Numbered from the stretch's first letter, positions 17,201 to 28,384 are shown. The stretch is 64,000 nucleotides of DNA from Martinezella tropici (GCF_003287875.1 NZ_QMKK01000043.1:1-64000); one strand, 5' to 3'. Numbers and translations: made by a program. Notes: generated by a model not told the origin, from the letters alone.

Positions 17201-18289
17201 ATGAAAAGTGGTCTTGAAGATGTCATTGCCGCAGAAACCAAGCTGTCCGACGTCGACGGCGCTGCCGGTCGCCTGATCATCCGTGGCGTGTCGCTCGATG
17301 ATCTGGTGGCGACCAGCCGCTTCGAGGATGTTGCGGCGCTGTTGCTTGACGGCCTGTTCGACGAGCATATCGACGCAGTCTCCATCCGGACGCAGCTCGG
17401 CATGGCCCGCGCTGCTCTCTTCACGCATGTCGAGGCTGCCGATGCTGCCGTCCTTGCGCTGCCGCCAGTGGATGCCGTGCGTGCCTTGCTGGCACGCCTC
17501 GGCGACGGCGAGGATTTTGCAACGGCGATCCGCCTGATGGCGGCGCCCGCCGTCTTCCTGCCGGCAATCTTACGGCTGCAGAAGGGCGACGCGCCGATCC
17601 AGCCGGATGCATCGCTTTCCCAATCGGCCGATATCCTACGCATGTTGACGGGCCGCGTTCAGACGGCAGAGCAGACGGCGGGTCTCGATGCCTATCTGGT
17701 GACGATTTCCGATCATGGCCTCAATGCATCGACCTTCGCCGCGCGCGTCATCGCCTCGACCCATGCGGGTCTCACCTCCTCCGTGCTTGCGGCGATCAGC
17801 GCCCTCAAAGGTCCTCTGCATGGCGGCGCTCCCGGCCCGGTTCTCGATATGCTCGACGGTGTCGGCAAGCCTGAAAATGCCCGCGCATGGCTGTCACAGG
17901 CGCTCGATCATGGCGAGCGATTGATGGGTTTCGGCCATCGCATCTATCGCGTCCGCGATCCGCGTGCCGATGCGCTGAAGGCGGCGTTGAAGCCGATCTT
18001 TGCGAGCGGACAGGCCGATGCCGGACGTATCGCCCTGGCCGAAGCCATCGAGGCGGCAGCACTGGCACTGCTGAAGGAACGCAAGCCGGATCGGCCCTTG
18101 GACGTCAATGTCGAATATTATACCGCCCTGCTGCTTGACGCGCTCGGCTTCCCGCGCAGTTCCTTTACCGGCGTTTTCGCGATCGGCCGCACAGTCGGCT
18201 GGATCGCCCATGCGCGCGAACAGACGCTCGACGGGCGTCTGATCCGCCCGCAGTCACGCTATGTCGGCCCCTTGCCGAAAGCGGCGTAG
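17201..18289 (+). CDS. Citrate/2-methylcitrate synthase-like protein with altered catalytic acid
   Basis: A 362-aa citrate-synthase-fold protein without the extra N-terminal domain of its divergent neighbour. Both catalytic histidines are present: His207 in GPLHGGA and His246 in GFGHRIYRVRDPR. The third catalytic residue, normally Asp in N-V-D-F, is Glu305 (NVEYYTALLLDALG). Such short members are often annotated as citrate/methylcitrate synthases, and the true acyl-CoA substrate cannot be read. The ATG at 17201 follows GGAGA at good spacing; an upstream ATG at 17168 lies in probable IS-flank DNA. The IS110 insertion has probably replaced or displaced part of its promoter. Confidence 0.85.
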   Translation: MKSGLEDVIAAETKLSDVDGAAGRLIIRGVSLDDLVATSRFEDVAALLLDGLFDEHIDAVSIRTQLGMARAALFTHVEAADAAVLALPPVDAVRALLARLGDGEDFATAIRLMAAPAVFLPAILRLQKGDAPIQPDASLSQSADILRMLTGRVQTAEQTAGLDAYLVTISDHGLNASTFAARVIASTHAGLTSSVLAAISALKGPLHGGAPGPVLDMLDGVGKPENARAWLSQALDHGERLMGFGHRIYRVRDPRADALKAALKPIFASGQADAGRIALAEAIEAAALALLKERKPDRPLDVNVEYYTALLLDALGFPRSSFTGVFAIGRTVGWIAHAREQTLDGRLIRPQSRYVGPLPKAA

Positions 18290-18305
18290 CGGTTCCGATA
18301 AGCGC

Positions 18306-19181
18306 TCAGGCGGCCGCGGATTGGCGCGGCCGCATCATGCCTTCGCGGATGTGGCGAGCAAGCTCCAGCGTCTGCGGCGTTGCGTTCACCTTGGGCAAAT
18401 GCAGGTTGATCGCAAAGATCGGCAGTTCTGGCAGCCCTTGGTCGACCGTGAGGATATCGAGATCGGCCGGAACGGTGGAGGCGAGCCAGGCAGTGACCGC
18501 GAGATCCGTGCGCACCGTCGCCGTGGTCGCCTCGATATTTCCATTCTCGAAAACGGTCCGCCAGCGCAGGCCATCCTTGCTGAGTGCTGCAAAGACTGAT
18601 GACCGGAAGGCACAGGTATCGGCCACCATCGAGATCGGCAACGGCACCTTGCGATGGGCACTGCCTGCCTTGGCGCCGACCCAGACAAGCCGCTCGACGG
18701 CGAGGCATTCGCCCTGCGACGTTCCGTATGGTTCCTCCACGACACAGAGATCGACGGTTCCCTTTCCCAACTCTTCGAGCAGTTCCGGTGATGAGGCGCA
18801 GACCAGCGAAATCTCGATCTGCGGATAGCGCTCGGCATAGGATTTCAGCACCGGTGCCAGCGTTGCTCCCACGAGATCATAGGGAACGCCGAGCCGCACG
18901 CTGCCGCGAACGCTCCTCTCCGTCATATCGTCCCAGATCTCGTCGTTCAAAGCCAGCAGGCGGCGGGCATTGCCGAGCAATCGTTCACCCGCTTGCGTCA
19001 GCCGCAATCCGCGCCTGTCCCGCTCGAACAGGGGCCAATCAAGCATGTCCTCCAGGCGCTTGATCTGCTGGCTGACGGCGCCCTGCGTCATATGCAGCAT
19101 ATTGGCGGCAACTGTCATGCTGCCCTTGTCGGCAACGGCAGCGAAGGTTCGGATGAGGGCTATGTCGGAATTCCGGATCAT
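18306..19181 (-). CDS. LysR-family transcriptional regulator
   Basis: A 291-aa LysR-type regulator: an N-terminal winged helix (D-I-A-L-I-R-T-F-A-A-V-A-D-K-G-S-M-T at 6-23, then the recognition helix Q-G-A-V-S-Q-Q-I-K-R-L-E) and a periplasmic-binding-protein-like effector domain (about 90-280). It is divergent from a LysE-family exporter gene. That is the arrangement of lysG-lysE, where the regulator senses an amino acid and switches on its exporter. The ATG at 19181 is preferred over 19190, because a perfect inverted repeat (19186-19200) would otherwise lie across the start codon. The effector is unknown. Confidence 0.9.
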   Translation of the reverse strand: MIRNSDIALIRTFAAVADKGSMTVAANMLHMTQGAVSQQIKRLEDMLDWPLFERDRRGLRLTQAGERLLGNARRLLALNDEIWDDMTERSVRGSVRLGVPYDLVGATLAPVLKSYAERYPQIEISLVCASSPELLEELGKGTVDLCVVEEPYGTSQGECLAVERLVWVGAKAGSAHRKVPLPISMVADTCAFRSSVFAALSKDGLRWRTVFENGNIEATTATVRTDLAVTAWLASTVPADLDILTVDQGLPELPIFAINLHLPKVNATPQTLELARHIREGMMRPRQSAAA

Positions 19182-19185
19182 GGTC

Positions 19186-19200
19186 AGCATTATAAATGCT
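19186..19200. promoter_or_regulatory. Inverted repeat between lysR-type and lysE-type genes
   Basis: AGCATT-ATA-AATGCT is a perfect inverted repeat with the short, AT-rich symmetry of a LysR box. It lies in the divergent intergenic region, next to the regulator's start. Regulator binding is inferred. Confidence 0.5.
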
Positions 19201-19296
19201 AATGCTGCGATCCTTCAATATTCGTTTTCCTGATGAGGCCCATCCTTCTATCCCTCCTCTCAAAATCGAGAAGTCTCAAAATCGGGAAAAGGCTAG

Positions 19297-19896
19297 ATGA
19301 CTGTCGAAACCCTGTTGCCGCTGATCCTCTTCGCATTGGTTTCGACCATAACGCCGGGAGGCGCCACGACGCTTGCGACCGCATCTGGCGCGCATTTTGG
19401 CTTTCGCCGGTCGATACCGGTCATGGCCGGTTTTGCCGTCGGTCTCGGCTCCATGGCTGGCGCGACGGCCGCCGGCCTTGGTGGGGTATTGCTGGCGCTG
19501 CCGGTGCTGCAGATCGGCATGAAGACACTCGGTTCGCTTTACCTGATCTGGCTTGCCATCCGCATTGGCAGGAGCGGCCCACCAGGCGCGGCCGGGCAGA
19601 TGGCGAGGCCTACCGGCTTCGTCGCAGGTCTCTGGATGCTCTGGCATAATCCCAAGGGCTGGGCGATGACCATGGGTGCCGCCGCATCTTTCGCCGCGCT
19701 GGCGGAAAATCCTGTCAGGCTCGCGATCCTGCTTGGCGGAACCTTCTGCCTTATCGCCGCCTTCTCGCTCGCCGTATGGTGTCTACTCGGACAAATGCTC
19801 GGGCGTTTGCTGAAAACCGCATGGCAGTGGCGCGCGGTCAATATCTCACTCGCCTGCCTCTTGATGATCTCGATCATTCCCATGTGGCACGAATGA
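19297..19896 (+). CDS. LysE-family amino-acid/metabolite exporter
   Basis: A 199-aa inner-membrane protein with about six helices and the LysE/RhtB-type opening L-F-A-L-V-S-T-I-T-P-G-G-A-T-T (10-24), including the conserved T-P-G-G. LysE-family proteins export amino acids or small metabolites using the proton gradient. It is divergent from the LysR-type regulator, which probably controls it. It ends 26 bp from the convergent cyclase gene. The substrate cannot be predicted from sequence. Confidence 0.88.
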   Translation: MTVETLLPLILFALVSTITPGGATTLATASGAHFGFRRSIPVMAGFAVGLGSMAGATAAGLGGVLLALPVLQIGMKTLGSLYLIWLAIRIGRSGPPGAAGQMARPTGFVAGLWMLWHNPKGWAMTMGAAASFAALAENPVRLAILLGGTFCLIAAFSLAVWCLLGQMLGRLLKTAWQWRAVNISLACLLMISIIPMWHE

Positions 19897-19922
19897 AATC
19901 TGATAGGCAGAGGCCGGTTTGA

Positions 19923-21782
19923 TCACGGCCGGCTGCGCCAGAGCCATGTGGTCAAAGTTCCGGCGCGGCCACGCAGGCTTGCTTCGATCGGACCGTCGAG
20001 GTTCCCTTCCCTGAAAGGAGTGCTGTCCCGGCCGGCGGAAAACAGCAGCTCGTCGCTGATGGCGATCTCGGCGCGATTACCGACCGCGACCTCCATCAGA
20101 CGACTGGCGATGTTGACCGTGTCGCCGGTCGCAGTGATCTGCTGGCGTCCGCCACCGCCGAGCCTCGAGGCGACGATGGTGCCGAAATGCGCGCCGATCT
20201 TGAAGCCGATGCGGGACGCGACCGTCTCCGGCAGCGCCGAGAGCCAACCTCTCATCCGCTCGGCCAAACGAATGCAGCAGTGCGCGGCATCGGCAGGATC
20301 GCTCGGCTTCGGTTGCGGCAGGCCGAAAAGGATCATCGCTCCATCGCCCATGAAGCTGGTGATGGCACCGCCACATGCAGTCACTTCCTCGTCGACGAGG
20401 TTATAGAAGCCATTCAGCAGTTCCCGAACGGCAGCTGGGCCGACCGTTTCGCTGAGACCCGTGAAACCATTGATATCGATGAAAACCACGGCAGCTTGCT
20501 GATGCACCGGGCTTGCGAGGAAATCGGGATCACGGGCGAGATGCTCGGCGAGGCCGGGCGCCTCGATGCGCTGCAGCAGCTCGCTTTGCTCGGCGAAGCG
20601 CGTTGCCCGCCTGCGGTCGAACCAAAGCTGTGCCGCGCCGAACAGCAGCGCCGGCGGCACGGTCGCGGTAATCGGCAGGGCGGCACTCAGCCAGATCCCG
20701 TGCTTGAAGGCGCTGACATTGACTGCGAACCAGATGAGCACGACGCCGAGGACTGTTATCAGCCCGATAGTACTGCGCTGCCAGGAGAGAAGGCCAACAA
20801 CAAGCAGCGGCAAACCGATGGCGAAATAGAGATCGATGAAGCGAATGTTGCGGTCGCGCACCAAGCCGTCTCCGGCAATCAGATGTGTGATCGAGGTGGA
20901 GATAACCTCGACACCCGGCAGGACGGGATCGAAGGGCGTTGGAAAGACATCGCCGCCACCGGTGACGGTTGCGCCGATGACGACGATATGATCCCTGACC
21001 GCGGCTTCCGGCAATTGACCGTTGAGCGCCGCGCTGGCGCTGATGGTGCGGATCGTGCCGCGCGGCCCGTAGAAAGCGAGTGGCAGGAGATAGCCGGTAT
21101 CGGTCTGGATGGATCGGTCACCGATCTTGATGCGATCGGAGATGACGGTTGTCTGCTCATCGGTTGCAGCGGAAACGACGCGCAGCGAAAAGGACGGCTC
21201 GATCCGCTCGCCGCTGCGAAACAGCATCGGAACAAAACGCGGCGTTCCAGTCTTGTCGGTCTGGACATTGACGACGCCGTAGCTTGCGGCTTCGGCAAAC
21301 CGCTGCTGCGGTTCGAGGAATTGCAGCGCACTCGGCACACGGGCAAGAGGTTCCCTGCTGTCGTCAACGACACGCTGTCGGCTTTCCGGGAAAATGCCGG
21401 CTGCAGCCAGCACGACTTTGGTTCGCTTCAGCGATTGCTCCAATGCCGCATCGCCGGCCTCATCGCCGGAATCGAGCAGAAGCAAGTCGAGACCGATGGC
21501 TTTTGGCCCCAACGCGGCAATGGCGTCGATGATTTTGGCGAGCGTGGCGCGCGGCAGCGGATAGTGCCCCGCCAGACGCGACGTGTCGTCATCGATGGCT
21601 ACGATCGTGACGAGATCGGGTGGTTGATGGCTGCCGCCAAGCGTATTGCGGAGGTTCGTGAGCGTCGCCTCGGCGCCGTCGACAAAGGGGATGTCACCGC
21701 GAAGATGCGCGATGCCAAGACCCAATCCCCAGACGGCAGTCAAGAGAAGCGCAATCAGCGTCTGCAGCGGTGGTCGGCGCAT
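19923..21782 (-). CDS. CHASE2-domain class III adenylate/guanylate cyclase
   Basis: This 619-aa membrane sensor has an N-terminal anchor (about 8-26), a periplasmic CHASE2 domain (about 30-310), three closely spaced helices (about 314-385) and a cytoplasmic class III cyclase domain (about 428-610). The metal-binding aspartates are kept: Asp436 in VVFIDINGF and Asp480 in GDGAMILFG. So are transition-state residues Asn557 and Arg561 (VNIASRL). It should make cAMP or cGMP in response to an extracytoplasmic signal. Nucleotide specificity is uncertain. It lies 12 bp downstream of a FecR-domain exported protein gene and is probably co-transcribed with it. Confidence 0.9.
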   Translation of the reverse strand: MRRPPLQTLIALLLTAVWGLGLGIAHLRGDIPFVDGAEATLTNLRNTLGGSHQPPDLVTIVAIDDDTSRLAGHYPLPRATLAKIIDAIAALGPKAIGLDLLLLDSGDEAGDAALEQSLKRTKVVLAAAGIFPESRQRVVDDSREPLARVPSALQFLEPQQRFAEAASYGVVNVQTDKTGTPRFVPMLFRSGERIEPSFSLRVVSAATDEQTTVISDRIKIGDRSIQTDTGYLLPLAFYGPRGTIRTISASAALNGQLPEAAVRDHIVVIGATVTGGGDVFPTPFDPVLPGVEVISTSITHLIAGDGLVRDRNIRFIDLYFAIGLPLLVVGLLSWQRSTIGLITVLGVVLIWFAVNVSAFKHGIWLSAALPITATVPPALLFGAAQLWFDRRRATRFAEQSELLQRIEAPGLAEHLARDPDFLASPVHQQAAVVFIDINGFTGLSETVGPAAVRELLNGFYNLVDEEVTACGGAITSFMGDGAMILFGLPQPKPSDPADAAHCCIRLAERMRGWLSALPETVASRIGFKIGAHFGTIVASRLGGGGRQQITATGDTVNIASRLMEVAVGNRAEIAISDELLFSAGRDSTPFREGNLDGPIEASLRGRAGTLTTWLWRSRP

Positions 21783-21794
21783 GGCGTCGCGATC

Positions 21795-22328
21795 TCACTG
21801 GCCGAGGCGGGCCATCAAAGCGTTTATGCGCGGTTGTCGCCATTGGGTGACGCGCAATGCGGAGCGGCTGCGGTCGACATCGACGCCTTGCCCTTTGCCG
21901 AGCGTGACCCCCTGCCCGGTCGATACCTTGTTGACCGCGACACGGCCGCGCAAGACAAGTACGGATGTGTTGCTCCGTTTCACGTCAACGGCCCATCGTG
22001 TGCCGCGCACGGCAGCGATTGCCTGTGGCGTCACCACTTCGAATCCACCCTGAATGCGGCTGGCATCCACATCGATCAGCGCTGCCTTGCCGTCGAGCAC
22101 AAGAGCATCCACACTGCCGTCATGGTTCCGGTCCGCAAGCCGGTAGTGCGCGCCGCGCTCGACAGTAATGCTAAGCCCAGCGGCGCAATTCAGCGTCTGG
22201 CGCACGGCGCTGACCGTGGGCCGCAACGGACAATTCGCGACGGCTTGCGCGGAAGCGGCGCCGGCACCGATGATGCACAATGTACCTGCCGCCAGCGCCA
22301 GACTACGAATATTGTTTGCTTGGATCAT
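21795..22328 (-). CDS. Exported FecR-domain protein, partner of the CHASE2 cyclase
   Basis: A 177-aa protein with a signal peptide (about 1-28, ending A-S-A-Q-A) and a FecR domain (about 55-150). The domain includes A-L-V-L-D-G-K-A-A-L-I-D-V and E-V-V-T-P-Q-A-I-A-A-V-R-G-T-R-W. Unlike TonB-linked FecR regulators it has no cytoplasmic sigma-binding helix or membrane anchor, so it probably acts free in the periplasm. It precedes the CHASE2 cyclase by 12 bp. FecR-CHASE2 cyclase pairs recur in alphaproteobacteria, and the FecR protein may be the signal-sensing partner. The ligand is unknown. Confidence 0.85.
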   Translation of the reverse strand: MIQANNIRSLALAAGTLCIIGAGAASAQAVANCPLRPTVSAVRQTLNCAAGLSITVERGAHYRLADRNHDGSVDALVLDGKAALIDVDASRIQGGFEVVTPQAIAAVRGTRWAVDVKRSNTSVLVLRGRVAVNKVSTGQGVTLGKGQGVDVDRSRSALRVTQWRQPRINALMARLGQ

Positions 22329-22413
22329 GATTGTGGCCCCTCATCGCCTATAACTGGAGCCGCGGACGGCGATTTCCAGTCAGGGTATGCCCGATCCCTG
22401 GGACGATGATGCG

Positions 22414-23463
22414 TCATGGGCGATTGATCTGCAAGTTGTCGTAGCCTCTGGCTTTGTAGAGCACGCTCGAAATCAGCCAGCTCAGCAGGAAAATGCCGAC
22501 GACGGCGACACCGAAATTGGCAAGATTGTCATTGAGTTCGCCGATGAAGCTCCAGAAGCCGCCTTCGAGGCCGAGCTTGTCGGAAATCAGCCCCAGCGCT
22601 TCGATGCCGCCGATAAAGATGGCGACGACGACCGAGGCTGCCGTGATTGTCAGATTGTACCAGAGCTTGCGCACCGGCTTGACGGAAGCCCATCCATAGG
22701 CACCGGTCATTAGCGTGCTGTCGAGCGTATCCATCAGCGACATGCCGGCGGTGAAGAGTGCCGGGAAGACGAGGATGGTCCAGAAGGACATGCCCTGCGC
22801 AGCTTGAGCGGCGGAAATGCCGAGAAGCCCGATTTCCGTCGCGGTATCGAAGCCGAGGCCGAAAAGAAAGCCGATCGGATACATGTGCCATGAGCGGGTC
22901 ACGACCTTGAACATCGGCCGGAAGATGCGCGCCAGAAAGCCGCCGCCGGCAAGCAGCGTATCGAGATCCTCGTCCGCGATCCTCTCGCCTCTCTGTGCCC
23001 GCCTGAAGGCGGACCACACGCCTTTGAGGACAAACAGATTGGCAACGCCGATCAGAAGCAGGAACACCGCCGAAACCGTCGTCCCGATGACGCCCCCCAT
23101 GTCGTGGAAGGAATCGAGCTGGCTCTGCATGGCGGCCGCCGTCGCGGCGATCAGGATCGAGGCTATCACGACGATCGAGGAATGGCCGAGAGAAAAGAAG
23201 AAGCCGACCGCATAGGGCTGCTTCTTTTCCTGAACGAGCTTGCGCACGACATTGTCGATCGCGGCGATATGATCGGCATCGAAGGCGTGGCGAAGCCCGA
23301 ACATATAGGCAAGAAGCGCAATGCCCAGCAGTGAAGGCCTGTCGGCGAAAGCGGCCCAGGCCCAAATCCACGCAGCGATATTGAACGCGATCAACAGCGC
23401 AAAAGTGAAAGCGATCTTGGCTCTCGGTCTTTCCGCCCGATCGTCAAATGGATTGAGGATCAT
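22414..23463 (-). CDS. NiCoT-family nickel/cobalt permease (HoxN/NixA type)
   Basis: A 349-aa integral membrane protein with about eight helices and the NiCoT signature R-H-A-F-D-A-D-H-I-A-A-I-D-N (58-71). His59, Asp64 and His65 of the HX4DH motif are essential in studied members. The second signature L-G-F-D-T-A-T-E-I-G is also present. It takes up Ni2+ and/or Co2+ with high affinity. Rhizobia need nickel for urease and hydrogenase and cobalt for B12; neither hydrogenase, urease nor cobalamin genes are nearby, so the metal is undecided. No cobalamin-riboswitch structure is visible upstream. Two copies of CAGTGTCAC lie in its promoter region. Confidence 0.93.
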   Translation of the reverse strand: MILNPFDDRAERPRAKIAFTFALLIAFNIAAWIWAWAAFADRPSLLGIALLAYMFGLRHAFDADHIAAIDNVVRKLVQEKKQPYAVGFFFSLGHSSIVVIASILIAATAAAMQSQLDSFHDMGGVIGTTVSAVFLLLIGVANLFVLKGVWSAFRRAQRGERIADEDLDTLLAGGGFLARIFRPMFKVVTRSWHMYPIGFLFGLGFDTATEIGLLGISAAQAAQGMSFWTILVFPALFTAGMSLMDTLDSTLMTGAYGWASVKPVRKLWYNLTITAASVVVAIFIGGIEALGLISDKLGLEGGFWSFIGELNDNLANFGVAVVGIFLLSWLISSVLYKARGYDNLQINRP

Positions 23464-23487
23464 ACTTTTCTTCCCGTTATGCTTACT

Positions 23488-23560
23488 CGCACAGTGTCAC
23501 GGAACGGGAAGCGACGCGATAGTCAAATGACGTAGGTGCCGAAGTTTTTCGCAGTGTCAC
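23488..23560. promoter_or_regulatory. Two direct CAGTGTCAC repeats upstream of the NiCoT permease gene
   Basis: CAGTGTCAC occurs at 23492-23500 and 23552-23560, exactly 60 bp apart, each preceded by a CGCA-type sequence. Both lie just upstream of the reverse-strand permease gene. Spaced direct repeats at about six helical turns could bind a metal-responsive regulator. They do not match the GTATGA half-site of NikR that I know. Confidence 0.4.
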
Positions 23561-23604
23561 AAAAATGAGCAAACCCGTCGCAACCGGATCTGCTCCGCAC
23601 CTGA

Positions 23605-23997
23605 TTAGCCTCTCTCGAACGGGTATCCCTCGTCGGCCCATCCCGTCATGCCGCCGATCATGACCTTCACGCGCCTGCCCAGCGAGCCGAGGCGCCAAGC
23701 CGCCTTGTCGGTGCCGTTGCAATGCGGCCCGGCGCAATAGACGACAAACAGCGTATCCTCAGGCCATTCCGCCATCTTCCGCGCGGTCATCTTGCCATGC
23801 GGCAGATTGATCGCGCCGGGGATATGTTGCTCCTGGAACATGGTGGGACCGCGAACATCGAGTAGGACGAAATCCACATTTCCCGATGTCATTGCCTGGC
23901 GCACATCGGAGCAATCGGTCTCGAAGGCAAGCCTGCGGGCATAGTGTTCTGCGACAAGGCTCGGGACTGCTGCGGGGATTTCATTGACTAGGGACAT
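23605..23997 (-). CDS. Rhodanese-domain sulfurtransferase
   Basis: A 130-aa single rhodanese domain. The active loop contains catalytic Cys88 (VVYCAGPHCNGTDKAA), with the CH2A-like F-V-L-L-D-V-R-G-P-T-M-F (43-54) and H-I-P-G-A-I-N-L-P before it. It transfers sulfane sulfur to an acceptor such as thiol or cyanide. The start at 23997 is set by AAGGAGCG upstream. It is divergent from an FtrA-type regulator with 86 bp between them, a pairing seen in many proteobacteria, so FtrA probably controls it. Confidence 0.9.
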   Translation of the reverse strand: MSLVNEIPAAVPSLVAEHYARRLAFETDCSDVRQAMTSGNVDFVLLDVRGPTMFQEQHIPGAINLPHGKMTARKMAEWPEDTLFVVYCAGPHCNGTDKAAWRLGSLGRRVKVMIGGMTGWADEGYPFERG

Positions 23998-24083
23998 GGA
24001 ACGCTCCTTCTTGGGTTCGGTGCATTCATGCCTGAGTGATCTCGCAGTTGAAATTGGCCGAAATGCCATATAGCGTCAACATC

Positions 24084-26757
<2,674 letters not shown>

Positions 26758-26788
26758 CTACAGAACGCGGAATATGGACAAAACAAAA

Positions 26789-26812
26789 CCGGCAGATCCA
26801 AGGACCTGCCGG
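26789..26812 (-). terminator. Intrinsic terminator downstream of secG
   Basis: CCGGCAG at 26789-26795 pairs with CTGCCGG at 26806-26812, with the stem extended inward by a G-U pair and three more pairs. On the reverse strand it is followed by TTTTGTTTTG, making a strong terminator for secG about 25 bp past its stop. Confidence 0.8.
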
Positions 26813-26834
26813 GGATGATCTTCGGCGACCGGAA

Positions 26835-27362
26835 TTACTTGCCGGTCGGAACGCCGCCGTTGTCGGCCGGCGCAGGAGTCGTCGTTGCCGGCGCGGTCTG
26901 CTGACCGGTCGCGGCCGGTGCCTGCTGAGCAGGCGCCGTAGCGGCGGGCTGGCTCGTCGTTGAAGGCGGCGTCGCCTGCGACTGCGGAGCGACTGCGCCG
27001 CTGTTCGGAACGCCGCTATTGTCGGCTGGCTTCGGCTGGGTGGTCGCCGGCGCCGGGCTCTTCTGCCCGCCGAGCGAATCAAGAATGCCGTTGCCCTGGC
27101 CCGCCGTGCTCGGAATGCGGTTGAGAATGTCGGTCGGGCGCGCTTCGAAACGCGACAGCACGTTCATGCCGAGCGCGAGCGCGAAGAACAGTGCAGCCAG
27201 AATGGCCGTGGTGCGCGTCAGCGCATTGGCCGTACCGCGCGCAGACATGAAGCCCGATCCGCCGCCTATGCCGAGGCCGCCACCTTCGGAGCGCTGAATC
27301 AGCACAACACCGATAAGGGCGACGACGATCATGAGATAGATGACAAGCAGTACGGTTTGCAT
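26835..27362 (-). CDS. secG: Preprotein translocase subunit SecG, with long Pro/Ala tail
   Basis: A 175-aa SecG, the non-essential helper subunit of the SecYEG channel. The N-terminus holds the first helix (MQTVLLVIYLMIVVALIGVV), the conserved I-Q-R-S-E-G-G-G-L-G segment (22-31) and the second helix (about 54-73). The remaining hundred residues are a low-complexity Ala/Pro/Thr/Gln tail, much longer than E. coli SecG (110 aa), as is common in rhizobia. The start at 27362 (MQTVLL) is chosen because it begins the first helix; the frame is open to 27392. tpiA lies upstream on the same strand. Confidence 0.93.
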   Translation of the reverse strand: MQTVLLVIYLMIVVALIGVVLIQRSEGGGLGIGGGSGFMSARGTANALTRTTAILAALFFALALGMNVLSRFEARPTDILNRIPSTAGQGNGILDSLGGQKSPAPATTQPKPADNSGVPNSGAVAPQSQATPPSTTSQPAATAPAQQAPAATGQQTAPATTTPAPADNGGVPTGK

Positions 27363-27475
27363 AGGTCCAGTCCTGCCCGGTGCGGGCATCAAAAAGAAAA
27401 GCTTGCGGCTCTTTACATGAGGCTCTCGCCTATTCCAAGCCCCTTTAAGGCTGGAATACCGGGCAAGTTGTTGCT

Positions 27476-28246
27476 TCAGGCGAACTGCCGTTCGAATGCG
27501 GCATAAATGGCGAGGAAGTCGACCGCTTTCAAGCTCTGCCCGCCGACAAGAACGCCGTTGACATGGGGAATGTCCAGGAGATCACGCGCATTCGCACCGC
27601 TGACCGATCCGCCATAGAGGATTCGCATGTTCGCGCCTTCCCTGCCGAAGCGTTCGATAAGCTCGGCGCGGATGAAAGCATGCGCCTCCTCGACGTTTTC
27701 CCGGGTCGGAACGACACCGGTGCCGATCGCCCAGACCGGCTCATAGGCGATTACCGTCGCCGCCGCCGTCGAGCCGTCCGGGACGGAACCGATGAGTTGC
27801 CGCTTCAGCACATCGAGCGTCCGGCCGTTATTTCGCTCGTCGGCGGTCTCGCCAATGCAGATAATGGCGATGAGCCCCGCATCATGCGCCGCCTGCGCCT
27901 TGGCGCGCACCAGCATGTCGCTTTCCGCATGGTTTCTGCGGCGCTCGGAATGGCCGACGATCACATGGGTGCCGAAGCAGTCCGCGATCATTTCCGCCGA
28001 AATATCACCGGTATGCGCACCGCTGACCAGTTGGTGGCAATCCTGCGCGCCGATCGCAAGTGGACTGTCGTCGCAAAGTGCGGTCGCGACATAGAGCAAT
28101 GTGGCGGGGGGGCAGAGCAGCGTATCGATTTTCTCCGACAGCGGCGCCTTGACGCCATCCGCGATTGCCTTGATCTGATCGAGGCTCGCACGCGTGCCGT
28201 TCATCTTCCAGTTTCCGGCTAGAAGCGGCCGTATGGTCTTCGTCAT
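27476..28246 (-). CDS. tpiA: Triosephosphate isomerase
   Basis: A 256-aa TIM-barrel enzyme interconverting dihydroxyacetone phosphate and glyceraldehyde-3-phosphate. The catalytic set is complete: Lys14 in A-G-N-W-K-M-N-G, His99 in V-I-V-G-H-S-E-R-R, and Glu169 in [16 protein letters not shown] and G-V-L-V-G-G phosphate loops follow. Length is normal. It is followed by secG on the same strand (about 113 bp). Confidence 0.97.
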   Translation of the reverse strand: MTKTIRPLLAGNWKMNGTRASLDQIKAIADGVKAPLSEKIDTLLCPPATLLYVATALCDDSPLAIGAQDCHQLVSGAHTGDISAEMIADCFGTHVIVGHSERRRNHAESDMLVRAKAQAAHDAGLIAIICIGETADERNNGRTLDVLKRQLIGSVPDGSTAAATVIAYEPVWAIGTGVVPTRENVEEAHAFIRAELIERFGREGANMRILYGGSVSGANARDLLDIPHVNGVLVGGQSLKAVDFLAIYAAFERQFA

Positions 28247-28343
28247 TCCGAGTGTCTCCCCCTTATTTCATCAGTCGGACTAACAAAAAGGGGGAGGAAA
28301 GGAAAGTTATCGAACAGGGGCGGAACCAGTTAAAATCGTTTGA

Positions 28344-28384
28344 AAAATGCTTATCCGGAAAATAATCCGATGCCTGAGCATTTT
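28344..28384 (-). terminator. Hairpin at the end of the alpha/beta-hydrolase gene
   Basis: AAAATGCT (28344-28351) pairs perfectly with AGCATTTT (28377-28384). On the reverse strand the stem overlaps the hydrolase stop and is followed by a T run, so it probably terminates that gene upstream of tpiA. Confidence 0.55.

Noticed and set aside
15956..17428. Reverse-strand open frame across the IS110 recombinase
   Set aside because: It runs antisense to an intact recombinase and into the next gene; no domain is visible.
20187..22409. Long forward open frame opposite the CHASE2 cyclase and FecR genes
   Set aside because: The reverse-strand genes have catalytic motifs, a signal peptide and domain order. 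The forward frame shows nothing recognisable.
23464..23604. Cobalamin riboswitch upstream of the NiCoT gene
   Set aside because: The gap is short and lacks the conserved B12-box sequence and multi-stem layout; I see only direct repeats.
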